Part shown: piece by piece, positions 1 through 10,335 of the stretch
How positions within the stretch are numbered: the stretch's first letter is position 1
Layout: each line of letters begins with the position of its first letter
Assembly (NCBI GenBank): GCA_032173965.1
Contig: JAVUNC010000019.1
Span: forward strand, 11,023,234-11,087,233
Direction: 5' to 3'
Length of the DNA stretch: 64,000 nucleotides
Source: Sitta carolinensis
Lineage: Eukaryota; Chordata; Aves; Passeriformes; Sittidae
Program-made: the position numbers and the translations under genes
The notes under the pieces: model-generated
The model's input: the letters and a program-made list of their open reading frames with translations, nothing else
What the model was told of the DNA's origin: nothing
Databases searched by the model: none

Positions 1-346
1 TCATGTCAGGTCAGTGCCTTTAGGGACTGAGGACTGCATCTATCCATCTCCGCACCTGGAGTGTGCTGCTGTTCTCTTCAGAGCAGAGGAGACCTAGTGT
101 CAGAAGGGAAGCAGTGATTGCTGCTGTAAGGTGAGCCTGGCTGTGATTCCGTGCTCAAACCCAGCCAGGCCAGTGGCTGGAGAGAAGAGTTGTGTAGTGA
201 CTGTTTCTTTAGAGTGCTACCAGCTGGCCCTGCTGCTGGGAGGTGGCAGGGAGCTGAGCTGGGACCCCAGGGCAGCACCGAGAAGCCTGGAGGGAGTGAA
301 AAGAGCTGGTGGTGACAAAGCCTTTCTTTCTCCCTCCTTTCGGCAG

Positions 347-526
347 GTGCTTCCCTTTCTCCGGGGACCCCTACCATTCCTCTCACTCAGTTACAGCCGC
401 ACTCCCTGGCTCTTTCCAGCCAGCAGGGCCAGCTGGTCACGGGTACAGCTGGACAGCTGCAGCAGGCACAGCAGACAGTCTTCCACTTCCCTGCCAGAGC
501 TGGAGGGCAGATTGTGTCGCTGACAG
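347..526 (+). CDS. SRF: Candidate SRF exon upstream of exon 4: symmetric 180-nt Q-rich exon
   Basis: A strong polypyrimidine tract and CAG end at 346, and a CAG|GTCAGC donor follows 526. Length is 180 nt, entering and leaving in phase 1, so it joins cleanly to the 120-nt exon at 2149. The open frame gives about 60 residues rich in Q, S, T and G (for example LVTGTAGQLQQAQQTVFH, GGQIVSLTG), which is activation-domain-like. It does not align with the end of mammalian SRF exon 3, which precedes exon 4 there. It could be a cassette exon, a diverged exon 3 end, or an exon of an unrelated upstream gene. The splice sites and open frame are seen; assignment to SRF is inferred. Confidence 0.5.
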
Positions 527-3500
527 GTCAGCACTTGCTTCTCCTCCTCTTGCTAGAGATGGGGGGATGGAGGTGTCTGTGGGGTCCTGGGCCTGACCAC
601 AGAGCTGACCCCTGACTGTGGGAGCACAGAGGAGGCAGAGCACAGGGAACCCTGGCTGTGGCTGCTGGGGAGAGATAGTAAGACAGGGCAGAAAATGCTT
701 GACATAGGCAGGAGCAGCATCCTGGGGGATGCAGACCAAGAGAAGTAGCAGATATTCAGTCTCGTGCCCCGGGCTTGGCCTGTGGCTAACAAATGCAGCA
801 GAGACAGGTCCCTAGTACAGCTGTGCTGAGGAGGAACTGTGCTTCTAGAACTGATGGAAGTATAGCACAGGGGCTCAGGTGCCCAGTGGTTGTTTATTGA
901 ATGCTGTCATTGGACTCTGAGCAGCTGCCCTTGCTTCTATGTTTGTATCTACAGTCAGCCACTGAACCACAGTGCAGAGGATAGGTTAGGGGAGGCCCAG
1001 AGCAGAGTAACGGTGCTGCTCTGCTGCCTTGTGTGCACTGTCCTTTGTCAGAATTTCTTCTTGTTCTGAGTTTAGGCTCTCCAGGTGTTTGTTCTTGGGC
1101 TGGACATGTTCTTGGATGGAGTTTCAGAGTAGGGCTGGGCTCTCCTTTGCAGTGGCATCTGTCATCTGAGGACCAGCACTGAGTGACACAGGATTTTTCA
1201 TGTCCTGCCTTTTTGTGCCTAAGTCCATGACTCTGATAACTTCTGTGCTTTCTTGGAATGCTTAAGGCTTCTGGGGGCCTAAGCAGACAGTAGGCTCCCA
1301 TTCAAGAGAAATGGATTTCCCTCATGATCTTGAGGAGAGAGTAGAATTATTGATGTGTGTTTCAGGTGTGACTGTGGGGAAATGCCAAGTCTGAGCAAGG
1401 TGGCCAGTGATTCCTGCTCTCCAGCATCCCTTGCTGTTCCCTCTGGAGGCAGAACCTCAGCCTTAGCACCTTGCTGTGCTGAGCTGTGTTTCTGGATCTG
1501 AAGTGCTTTGCAGGAAGTGGTCTGGGACAGAGGCTGTGTGGCCTGCCGCTCTGGGATGCACACATTGAGACCAGGTGTTCTCTAATCCCTCTGTAGGGCA
1601 CTGTGGTGTCCTTAAGGTCACAGGCAGGATGAGAGCTGCACCCTGAGTGCCCTGTGGAGGATGGAGCTGGGCTCCAGAGTGTGAAGACCGCAGAGCCCAG
1701 TTGGTGTGGGCATTTGGGCTCTTGTGGTTCCACTCAGTGCAACAAGGCTGCGCCTTGCAGAGCTGGCTCCTTACTGGGGAAGAAAGGCTAGGCCCTCTCC
1801 TCCCAACATCTATGCTGTGTCTTGGTGGAACCAGGAATGGCAAAGAGGATCCCAGATGTTCCTGAACCACAGCTGGGAGTTGGGCAAAAGCTGTTTTGTG
1901 GCCTTTTCTTTACTCTTGGAGCTTTGTGGGCCAGTTAACCCCTTCTTGGCCCACGTGCCAGGAAAGAGCGAGTTTTGGTCTCTGGTTTCTGCTCTGGTTT
2001 ACTGCTTCTGTGTAGCCTCCCCCAGTGCAGCACAGGGCAGTGCTGTGGAGCTGTGTGCAGCCAGAGAAGAACTGGGGGGCTTTCACATGGCCCAGAGTGC
2101 CTGAATCCCTGTGGAGCCACAGGCTCACAGGCTCCTCTCTCTCCCCAGGTGGTACCATGGCTCAGCAGGTTCCAGTCCAGGCAATCCAGGTGCACCAGGC
2201 ACCACAGCAAACGTCTCCCTCTAGTGACAGCAGCACTGACCTTACCCAGACCTCTTCCAGCGGAACAGGTATTGGTAACCACCCTCTGTCTGCCTTCCTA
2301 ACCACTGCCAAAAACAACCCACAGCGGCAGGCCCCATGCCTGCTCCCTCACAAGTTTCCTTCTTCAGGCCAGCTATATCCAAGGCTTTGTGGGATCAACA
2401 TGCCCTGTTGCCAGGTCCTGTGCTATACTGCATCCTGTGCTGGGCATAGGGCACTTTACAAGGGATCTCAGAACCTCTCCAGATACATCATCTGCTCTCA
2501 CTTGCAGAATGGAGCTGGGAACAGGTTCCTTAGTTCTCAGGGGGTTTCTTAGCAAGCCAGCATTGCCTCTAGCACAAGGCAGTGGCTCACATCTGCTTGA
2601 GACTTACTGTCTACGCAGAAGACATCTCTTTGTCAGCAAACTCTGAGTTCAGGTGCCTGGATGCAGGCTGAATCTAGTTCAACTCTATTAGTTTCATCAG
2701 GCAATTGAGATACAAGTTGAATGTAGTCCTGGGATGTTTGGCTACAGTGTTTTCCTTCCCCTTCATACTCATAAAAGTAGAGGTTTGAGCTCTCCTGCTT
2801 GATCTCCGTGGCTTTCTCCCTGAGAGCCTGGAAGACAAAGATGGATATCTCCATGCACCGTGCTTCAGCACAGTGTGGCCAGGGTGAGGGTGCTGAGCAG
2901 GTGGGCGAGCATGGCAGGTTCCTTTTGCATGCTCACATGTGGTCTGTCCCGGTGACAGTGACCCTCCCAGCGACCATCATGACGTCGTCTGTGCCAACCA
3001 CCGTGGGCGGCCACATGATGTACCCCAGCCCGCACGCGGTGATGTATGCGCCCACCTCCGGTCTGGCCGACGGCGGGCTCGCGGTGCTCAACGCTTTCCC
3101 ACAGGCGCCCTCAGCAATGCAGGTGTCCCACGGCCAGGTCCAGGATCAGGGTAAGGCAGCTGTCCAGGTCAGTGCCTCCTGAGAGTGCACTGACACCCTG
3201 GGTTTTTCTCATCCCACACGTATTTATGCTGTGTGTTAATCACAAAGGGTTTTCTTCGCAGCGGTCCTGGTGGCTGCACAAAGGCTTGGCAAGGGTGATG
3301 CTCAAAGTGTGTTTTTAGGTGTTGCCATTCTCTTGTGTAAAGGATTGCATGAGCTGTTGATGGGTAAAAAGGAGGGTGAGGGTTTCTGGGATGGGCGACA
3401 TGTGAGGCAAGCAGCACAGGGAGCCAGGAGGCTCTGGAGAGGATACGTGCTTGCATATGGGGGGCAAAGCAGCATGAAGCTGCATGGGCAAGACTTGGAT

Positions 3501-4111
3501 TGAGTCCTCCTGCTTCTCCCAGCATTTGGAAAACTAGTGCATGTGGATTTCTTCTGGAATGTCTCCATGTGTGCATATAGGCAGCTTTGTCCTTGAGTAA
3601 CTCCATGGAGCTCAGAGAAAGGATCCATGGGGAAGCACTGCTTAAGGGACAGTGTCATTTGAGCTTCTCTCTGTGGCAGGTGGCGTCCCCCAAGTGTTCC
3701 TGACAGCCCCATCAGGCACGGTTCAGATCCCTGTCTCTGCTGTCCAGCTTCACCAGGTAGGCACAGAGTAGTACTTGCAGTTGTTCAGGGGTTACTCTTG
3801 CTCTTCCTCTGCCTGCACATCCTTTGTGTGTCAGACCTGGCTGGGTAGGATCAGTCCTCAGGTCTGGGAATGCGGCCTGTGCTACCCACCCTTGGGTGAG
3901 GGAGTCTTGTCCTCGTGGGACCGGTGCCTGGGAAGGACGGTGCCCCCTGGCTGCTGGCACACATGGTCTCAGGGCATGCTGTCCCTCAGTGGTTCCTCCT
4001 CCCTTCTCTCTCTAGATGGCTGTCATCGGGCAGCAGAGCAGCAGTGGCAGCAGCCTGACGGAGCTGCAGGTGGTCAACTTGGACACCTCACACAGCGCCA
4101 AGAGTGACTGA
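347..4111 (+). CDS. SRF: Serum response factor, 3' part (C-terminal transactivation region); gene starts outside the window
   Basis: SRF is a nuclear MADS-box transcription factor that binds CArG boxes and drives immediate-early and muscle/cytoskeletal genes. Only the region after the MADS box is here. Exons supported by AG/GT sites and phase are 2149-2268 (120 nt), 2959-3150 (192 nt), 3680-3756 (77 nt) and 4016-4111 (96 nt including stop). The 120- and 192-nt sizes equal human exons 4 and 5, and the peptides are near-identical to the vertebrate SRF tail (AQQVPVQAIQVHQAP; VTLPATIMTSSVPTT; MMYPSPHAVMYAPTS; GGVPQVFLTAPSGTV; TELQVVNLDTSHS). A further upstream exon candidate at 347-526 is phase-compatible but does not resemble the mammalian protein. 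The start codon and DNA-binding domain are upstream of base 1. Confidence 0.95.
2149..2268 (+). CDS. SRF: SRF exon 4 equivalent (120 nt)
   Basis: CCCCAG acceptor, CAG|GTATTG donor, phase 1 to phase 1. Encodes GGTMAQQVPVQAIQVHQ and the serine/threonine-rich SSDSSTDLTQTSSSG, matching the known exon skipped in SRF delta-4,5 isoforms. Confidence 0.95.
2633..2827 (-). pseudogene. Cadherin-cytoplasmic-tail-like exon fragment inside SRF intron 4, antisense
   Basis: On the minus strand a pyrimidine-rich stretch ending TCTTCCAG (AG at 2829-2828) precedes 64 open codons and a TGA. The peptide begins ALREKATEIKQESSNLY and contains FYEYEGEGKHCS, followed by an acidic DETNRVELDSA segment. An aromatic-rich YEYEG.G motif after a short L/K/E helix resembles the catenin-binding tail of cadherins and desmosomal cadherins (LLVFDYEGSGS, YNYEGKGS). 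It has no partner exons in the 690-bp intron. It may be a relic of an inserted terminal exon or chance. Coding character is seen; the family is inferred. Confidence 0.3.
2959..3150 (+). CDS. SRF: SRF exon 5 equivalent (192 nt)
   Basis: GACAG acceptor and G|GTAAGG donor, phase 1 to phase 1. Encodes the transactivation segment from VTLPATIM to SHGQVQDQ. Length equals the 64-codon exon absent from the dominant-negative SRF delta-5 isoform in mammals, so the same in-frame skipping is possible here. Confidence 0.95.
3680..3756 (+). CDS. SRF: SRF exon 6 equivalent (77 nt)
   Basis: GGCAG acceptor, CAG|GTAGGC donor. Encodes GGVPQVFLTAPSGTVQIP to SAVQLHQ; brings the frame from phase 1 to phase 0. Confidence 0.95.
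4016..4111 (+). CDS. SRF: SRF last coding exon (31 codons plus stop)
   Basis: CTCTCTAG acceptor, then MAVIGQQSSSGSS to the C-terminus SHSAKSD and TGA at 4109-4111. Human SRF ends in a closely similar peptide, so the stop is well supported. Confidence 0.96.
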   Translation: MAVIGQQSSSGSSLTELQVVNLDTSHSAKSD

Positions 4112-4230
4112 GAGGCCTCTGCTGCCGGCCTTGTTTCTGGCTTGTCACCCCAGTGTCGGGGCTGGCAGCAACTCCTTCTCATACAGACTGCACCAGTTAT
4201 TTATTGTTGCCTTTTCACGTTTCCTTCATC

Positions 4231-4278
4231 CACACATGCACACACACACATGCACTCACCCACCCCCACACACACAGG
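4231..4278. repeat. (CA)n-type microsatellite in SRF 3' UTR
   Basis: Interrupted CACACA and CACCCC runs mixed with CATGCA. Confidence 0.85.
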
Positions 4279-5386
4279 CATGCGTGTGGGGCTGCAGGAC
4301 CCACCCGGGGTGGAGCCATGCTGGGGCCGTGCAGGGCTTGGGGCATTTGGATGCTGCAATAGCTGTGCTTGTCTCACGCCAGCCAAAGAAATTTGTCTCT
4401 TGAGGAGAGGATCGCTCTGCACTGTAAATAAATACTGCAGGCCATTCCCAGCTGGAGGCTCTGGCTCCTTCTGGGTGCTCTGAGTCACCTTGCTCATGAG
4501 TATTTACTCTGCGTGGGGCTCAGCTTAGACCCGGAGCCATCGTGCAGGTGCAGCTTGGAGCAGAGTGGGTTGTGGCTGTGCTGCTGGCCTCAGCAATGTG
4601 CCTTTGTGGGGGTGACAGGTCCTGGCCGCAGCAACTCACCCTGGGCTCCGGACAGGAGAGAGGGGCCAGCTGGCATGTGCATCTCTGGGCCTGCGTGCCC
4701 TCTCCCCGGGGGCAGGGCACAGCTGGTGGCACATGGCCCTGTCCCCCTCGTATGCACTACAGTGAGCCCTCTACCCTCAGTGCCTCCTCGCTGGGATGCC
4801 TGGCAGATTTTCAGCCTGACTGGCCCTGCCCCGGCGGCTGCCCTTGCATAGACGAGGTGGTCGATAGATGCCCAGGAACACAAAGATGCCCTGGAGAGCT
4901 CCTCAGGAGCCCTGTGCTCTGCTCAGCCCCACACTCTCAGCCCTCACACTGCTTCTGGACTCCATACACCCAGGGGAACGTGGCTGGGTCTTTACTACAT
5001 CCCCCTGCAGCTCCAGCCAGCGCTTTCTAAATTTCTGCGTCTGATGCAAGGTGGAGAGACAACTCAAATGTCAAAGGGAAGAGCCCATGGGGCACAGAGC
5101 TGCTGGGCAGATGGCAGGCTCTTCCTCTGAGCACCAGGGTGACCTGCAGGCCATCCTAGGCTGTGGGGGAGCAGCTGCAATGCCTGTACAGGCTCAGCAA
5201 GGCTCGGGGAGAAGGGCTGGGGTATGCTTGGTCCTGCATGGGAGTTGCTGTGAATGGCTCTGCTACCTAGCCCTGTCCCTGGAGGGAGAGTGAACAAGTG
5301 AGAGAAGCTGCTGAATCCTTAGGGGAAGAAGCAGCTACTGTAACTTTTTTTTTTAAGTTAAGTTAAAGACAAGAGAAGCCTTGGAG

Positions 5387-5417
5387 AAAAAAAAAAAAAA
5401 AAAGAAAAAAAAGAAAA
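5387..5417. repeat. A-rich low-complexity tract
   Basis: Almost pure A broken only by G, followed by AATTACTTTATTTTT. It lies about 50 bases before the AATAAA at 5469 in the SRF 3' UTR. Confidence 0.8.
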
Positions 5418-6664
5418 TTACTTTATTTTTCTAAGTGTTAAACTCAGTATTTATGTAATTCTTTAAGGAATAAAAGTTTGGCTCCTGTACAGTTTTAATG
5501 GGGTTTGTTACCAGGGGGATGGGGAGGGGTGGGTGGGCGGGCGGGCATGGAGGCAGGAAAGGGGCCTTGCTTTTGAGTTTGTATTGTAACCTTGGACATG
5601 TTCCCTCAGCATTAGCGTTTAAGCTGCACTCTCCATCCACCAGCATCTGCCAGGGATCAAGCTGAACTGAGTGGGATGCTTGTTTCCTACTTATCTGTAA
5701 CGAGGACTTCATACCCATAATTTTGGGCTTAATGGGCAGAAGGCAAGTGAAGCAGTGGCTGGTCTCTGGATGTGGTAAACCCATTCCTCAGAAGCAGGCA
5801 GTTTGCAGTGTGCCCAGGAGCCAGAGGCGGGCTGGCTTTTCTGATGACTGCCCTGTTTGCCTCTGGCCCAGGGTCCTACAGCTGTTCTGTCACTGTCCAC
5901 CACCCTTGGTGCAGAGCAGTGCTGCCTGTGACTGCCTAAGGGATATGGGCATCCCCACTCCTCCCTGTGGTGAGTGACCAGCAGTGGCTAACCCCTGTTC
6001 TCCCTGCTTGTGCTGCAGGCAGCATCTCCTGAACTCCTGGCTGATGATCTGGGCTGTAGCTCCCCCTCTACAGCCATCCTGTAGCACAGATGGGGACAGG
6101 TCTCCTCCAAGTTCCCTGTGCAAAGAACTCACAGAAGAGTCTTTCAGCCCTTGATCTGTTAGCAGCCTGGGAAGGGCTCATGGGGAGTGGAGTGTCCCGT
6201 CTGGTGAGGGTGACATTGCATGCAGCCTCCCCTTAGAATTCTTGCTCTAAGAGTGATGCAAACCCTGCAGCTTAGAGCATGTGGGAGTGCTGAGCCATGT
6301 CCCATGGCTTAGTGTAGGAAAACTGCTCAGTGATGCTTCCAAAACCATGTAGTAGTTCATCCAGGGAGAAGTGTGGGGTCAGAGTTTGCGTTGTCCTTTG
6401 CCCCAGCACATCACTGTGGCCTGGCTTTGCTCTGCTTTGCTTCTGCTGGCACTATGGAGCAGAGCTGTTGGGCCAGAACAGCAGGAGAGCCCCTGCTGCT
6501 ACAGGGTGTCTGACTGCATCCCCTCCCTGGCTTCCCAAAAGCAACTGCTGGTTAAACGCTAATGGTGTATTTTAAGTGCAGACTTGTAAGAACACTTGTG
6601 TATCAGGGATGAAATGGCATTTATTGTGTGGTGACATTTTTAGTTCATTTTACTGGTTTGAGGG

Positions 6665-6711
6665 GTGTGTGCGCGCGTGTGTGTGTGTGTGTGTACGCAT
6701 AAGTGTGTGTG
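6665..6711. repeat. (GT)n/(GC)n microsatellite near the distal SRF poly(A) site
   Basis: GTGTGTGCGCGCGTGTGTG run with interruptions. Alternating purine-pyrimidine sequence of this kind can adopt Z-DNA; in the SRF 3' UTR it more likely marks a hypervariable repeat. Confidence 0.85.
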
Positions 6712-6852
6712 GGATTATTTTTTTTTCCCTCCAGTTTCCAGGGTTGTGTTTCTGGAAGGATGTGGAAGTAATCACAGTACTATGTACAGAGCTTTCTTTT
6801 GTATTAAAAAAAAATTTACTCTTTCAATAAATGTTATCATTTTGTGCACAGA

Positions 6853-9059
6853 TTTGGGATCTTGACCTTGCTTTGGGAGAGGGGATGATGCATACCTTAG
6901 GGTCAACAAATGGGGATCAAGGGCAGATTCCTGCACCTGCTTGTGTACTGAAGAGGATGGGGAGCTATCCGAGCATGACATGGTAAAGAGGAGCTCTTTG
7001 CAAAAGTCTCCATGCCTCTTGCACAGGTTATTCCTGACCACCTGGACTTATCCTCTGGAGTCTCAGCCTAATGTGTGGGCCAGAGAGGGACAGTGCCTGA
7101 CAAGGGCTATGAGGGCTCTCTTTCCTGAAAGCTCAGGAATGATGTCCCTGGTGAGCAAGGGCATCGTGAAAGTGAAGTAAAAACCAGCAATGAGGAGGAA
7201 CAGGGAATGTTGAATAAAAATTCATGGGTGTTAATAGGGAGGAGCAGGGAGACTTAAATTCCCTGCAGAAAACTGCTATAAGATAGGCAATATTCAAAAT
7301 CCAGTCTGGAGAGACATTACTTAAAGTCAGATGCCAGGCCCAGAAGGCAGATCAAGGACACATGGTGGCTCAGTAAAATGTCCAAAGGTGTGACTAAAAC
7401 CAAAGGGAGAGGGGCTCATTGCAATCATCAGGGCTGCTGGGGCCAGAGTATGCCAGCTAAAAATGCAACTGCTGGCTGCTCCATAGCATCAGGTCCTGAA
7501 GCAGATGGCAGCATAGTGTGAGGAAAGCTTAGCACTGGTTAAAGTGTGCAGTTTGGAGAAAATACCTCAGGAGGGGAGAGGATTGTACAAGAAAGTACTT
7601 ACGAGCAAAAGACAGCTGAAATGGCTCTTTCCCCATTAGGAAGTGAGGTGCCACACTTATACAGTACAACCTCACTTTTAGCTCCATGCCTACACAGGTG
7701 TGGCTCGTGTTTCAACACCACAAATGCCCTTTCAGCACAAGCAATCCTATGTCACCTGTGCACAGGGGGCTGTGTGTCACTTAGGTGCCATGGAGCGAGA
7801 TGCCACAGGTATAATATTAATTTTTAGGATAAATGACCTACTCTGCACAGTGTGGAGACCATCAGAGCAAAGACATAAGCAGGCTGTGTGAATAGCACAG
7901 AAAACCTCTCCTTGTCACAAACAAGGTGTCTTGGTAGTGAATGGGGAAGGAAAATGACATATAATTGAGAAGAGATTTCAAGAACATCCGTGGGATTCTG
8001 GAAAGAGAATTTCAATAGCATCAACAGAGATTGCAAGTACTCTTGTGATTTCTTGAGAGAAATCAAGATTGTGGCTTGGAAACACAAACATTTACAATCC
8101 ACCATTGGTGCCACAGGTTTAGAGGATGGTCTCCATGAACTGATGCAGCACAGCACAGTTTTATCCAGCCCATAATTAATTATGGGTGCAATTATATTGT
8201 TTGGATTAATTGCTGGTTTGTATTGTAAAACATGGAAATTGTCTAATCCAATTAATTAATTGCAACTAATTGCATTAGTACTGAGGGTAGGGTAGAAATT
8301 AGGTTGGGCACATACAAGTTGCTCCAGGATCAAATAAGAAAGCAAAGTCTCATCCAGATAGCTGATGATTTAATGTTTGTTTATAATTTAAAACCTTTTC
8401 AGACTGATAGAAACCCACACCCCAAGGAAGGGAAGTATGGGCAAAGGATAAAAATTTAGATTTTATGGTGTGGGCATTTCAGATCAGTGTGACACCAAAG
8501 CTGGAAAGGAGCTGGAAATAGGCCAAACTTGTGTGCAGCTGGCTTCAACTGGCTCTCCAGCAACACTGAGAACAGGGCAGTCTCAGAGCCCCAAACCTGC
8601 TGGGAGCCAGCGCAGCTGTCACTGAAGTCGACAGGGTGGATGGAGGATGGGTGCAGGGTTGGAACCACCCCAGGGCCATGGGCCTGACATTGCTGCACTG
8701 TAATTCTTGATTAAGGGTGCATTTGCAGTAGTTATTTGAGTGCTGACATGACATGCTTTTAGCCTTCCTGCCACCCATCCTGTTGCAGCCCTCGATGAAG
8801 ACGATTAATCACCAGAGAATAGGTACCAACACACAACACAACATGACAACGTTACCAAAAAAGCAGCTCGCTCTAGCAGATGCCTTCTTCAGCTTGCAAC
8901 TTCTATTTGTTCTCATTTCTAACATTAGCGAGGGGAATCAGCAGATATTCCAATTTTTCATGTTTCACTGTTCCTGGTGTGCGGCTGGTGTGGAGGTACA
9001 GCAGCTTTGTGACCCCCTGCCACAGACAGACCCCTGTGCTCTGGTGGCAGTTCAGGCCT
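6853..9059. other. SRF-CUL9 intergenic spacer, no gene recognised
   Basis: About 2.2 kb between the distal SRF poly(A) signal and the CR1 copy. Frames are short and interrupted. It includes the possible retroviral relic at about 7990-8260 and AT-rich, AATTAATT-containing sequence at 8170-8290. No promoter or conserved exon was recognised. Confidence 0.6.
7990..8260 (+). pseudogene. Possible decayed endogenous retroviral env tail (weak)
   Basis: One frame runs from 7990 to a stop at 8173-8175. Directly after that stop, in the same frame, comes a hydrophobic stretch (LIMGAIILFGLIAGLY, about 8182-8229) with a short basic tail (CKTWKL). An extracellular stretch, one membrane span and a short basic end is the layout of a retroviral transmembrane subunit. 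No LTR, pol or gag was found, and earlier parts are broken by stops and frame changes. It could equally be chance hydrophobicity from AT-rich DNA. Confidence 0.18.
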
Positions 9060-9724
9060 GAAACGCCCTTGGGAGCCAGGAGCTGTCCTGGGGGACCCTG
9101 TGGGACAGCCAGCAGTGCTCTTGTGGCACATTCCCAACAGGATCCTGGGCTGCGTTAGGAACTGCATTGGCAGCAGGTCAGGGAGTGATCCTGCCCCTCT
9201 ACTCAGCCCTGGTGAGGCCAGTCTGGAGTGCTGTGTCCAGTTCTGGGATCCTCAGGACAGGAGAGACATGGGGCTGCTGGAGTGGGTCCAGCAGAGGGTG
9301 ACAAAGATGATGAAGGGCCCGGAGCCCCTCAGCTGTGAGGAGAGGCTGAGGGAGCTGAGCCTGTTGGGCCTGGAGAAGAGACACTGAGAGGGGAGCTCAT
9401 CAATGTCTGCCAGTGTGTGCAGGGAGGGGCCAGAGCACGGAGCAGGCTCTGCTCGGCGGGGCCGGCAACGGGCAGGAGCTGAGGCTCAGGAAGTTCCACC
9501 GGAACGTGAGGAAGAACTTCCCTGTGCAGTGCCTGAGCTCTGGGACAGATTGCCCAGGGAGGCTGTGGAGTCTCCCTCGCTGGGGATAGTCAAGAACCGT
9601 CTGGGCACCATCCTGTGCCCTGTGCTCTGGGATGACCCTGCCTGAGCAGGGAGGTTGGACCAGGTGGCCCACGGTGGTCCCTTCCAGCCTGAGCCATCCT
9701 GGGATTCTGGAATCCTGGATTCTG
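9060..9724 (+). mobile_element. CR1 LINE, 5'-truncated, 3' end of ORF2 plus 3' UTR
   Basis: This is the hallmark avian CR1 terminus. It encodes GSDPAPLLSP, LECCVQFWDPQ and RVTKMMKGPEPLSCEERLRE, then continues through the typical GGAAGTTCCACC, GAGGAAGAACTTCC and GGAGTCTCC blocks. It ends near GGATTCTGGAATCCTGG, the CR1 3' octamer region. A part between about 9410 and 9480 looks shortened against the usual CR1. The 3' end abuts the CUL9 CpG region with no spacer, and the copy itself is GC-rich. Confidence 0.9.
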
Positions 9725-10120
9725 AGGGACGGCGGGGACACGGCGAGGACACTGTGGCGAGCGGGAGCGGAACGCGCAGCTCCCGCCACTCCCATGTCCC
9801 TCTCCTCCTCCCGTAGCGGGCACGGAAGAGGCGCGCTGCTTCCGGCGCCTCCCGGTGGCGCCGGGGCCGCTGCGCCGGGCCGCTCCACCGGGCCGCTCCA
9901 CCGGGGCCGCTCCACCGGGGCCGTGGGCAGGGTCGGAACGGCACCTCAGGGCTGCTTCCTCCTTCTCTCCCGGGGGTGAGTTGGCTCCCTGCGTACCAGG
10001 GCTGGCCCGGGTGTGTTCTGCTGGGCTCGCCGTGGCTCCGGATGCAGCGGGGCAGCGGTAACGAAGGGCCCGGCACAGGGACGCGGCTCGCCGGGGTGTC
10101 CAGGACGGCCCGGAGGAAAG
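9725..10120 (+). promoter_or_regulatory. CUL9: CpG-rich region: probable CUL9 promoter and 5' UTR exon 1
   Basis: A CpG-dense stretch (repeated CCGGGCCGCTCCACCGG-type blocks at about 9870-9930) lies 1.3-1.7 kb before the CUL9 start codon. A good donor CGGGG|GTGAG follows base 9975, fitting a noncoding first exon that ends there. No TATA box was evident, as expected for a housekeeping-type promoter. The transcription start is not fixed by sequence. Confidence 0.6.
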
Positions 10121-10273
10121 CACATGTGTTCCGTCAGAACCGAGACATTCGGTGCGAGCTGTCCTCTGTGTGTGCACTGTACAAGCTCATTTAAAGAGAA
10201 TTCTTTGGCTTGTGGTGTGGCATCTAAACACTGTTACAAAGCGCAGGAGAATAACTTGGTCTTTTCATTACAG

Positions 10274-10335
10274 AGACTGCAAGAAGATTCCCATCTGACG
10301 TGCTGCAAATTCCAAGGAAGGCACCACAATCGAAG
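10274..10335 (+). other. CUL9: Candidate CUL9 noncoding 5' UTR exon 2
   Basis: TTTTCATTACAG acceptor and AAG|GTAAGTATG donor bracket 62 nt with no required reading frame. Both sites are near consensus and lie between the CpG region and the start-codon exon (acceptor CTCTGCAG at 11389). Inferred from splice sites only. Confidence 0.45.

Larger units (their letters stand above)
4112..6852 (+). other. SRF: SRF 3' UTR with three possible polyadenylation signals
   Basis: About 2.7 kb after the SRF stop hold no coding exon. AATAAA occurs at 4427-4432, 5469-5474 and 6826-6831. The last lies in an AT-rich stretch (TATGTACAGAGC, a run of A, then CTTTCAATAAATG) that looks like the conserved distal end of vertebrate SRF mRNAs; vertebrate SRF 3' UTRs are long, about 2-2.5 kb. 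A CA tract (4231-4278), A-rich tract (5387-5417) and GT tract (6665-6711) lie inside. Which signal is used cannot be told from sequence. Confidence 0.7.

Noticed and set aside
9100..9387. 95-codon plus-strand frame as a host gene
   Set aside because: It is the end of CR1 ORF2; the nucleotide motifs are those of the repeat.
9486..10177. Minus-strand frames of about 195 codons over the CUL9 CpG region
   Set aside because: Pro/Arg/Ala-rich translations typical of GC-rich DNA read in the wrong frame; no domain.
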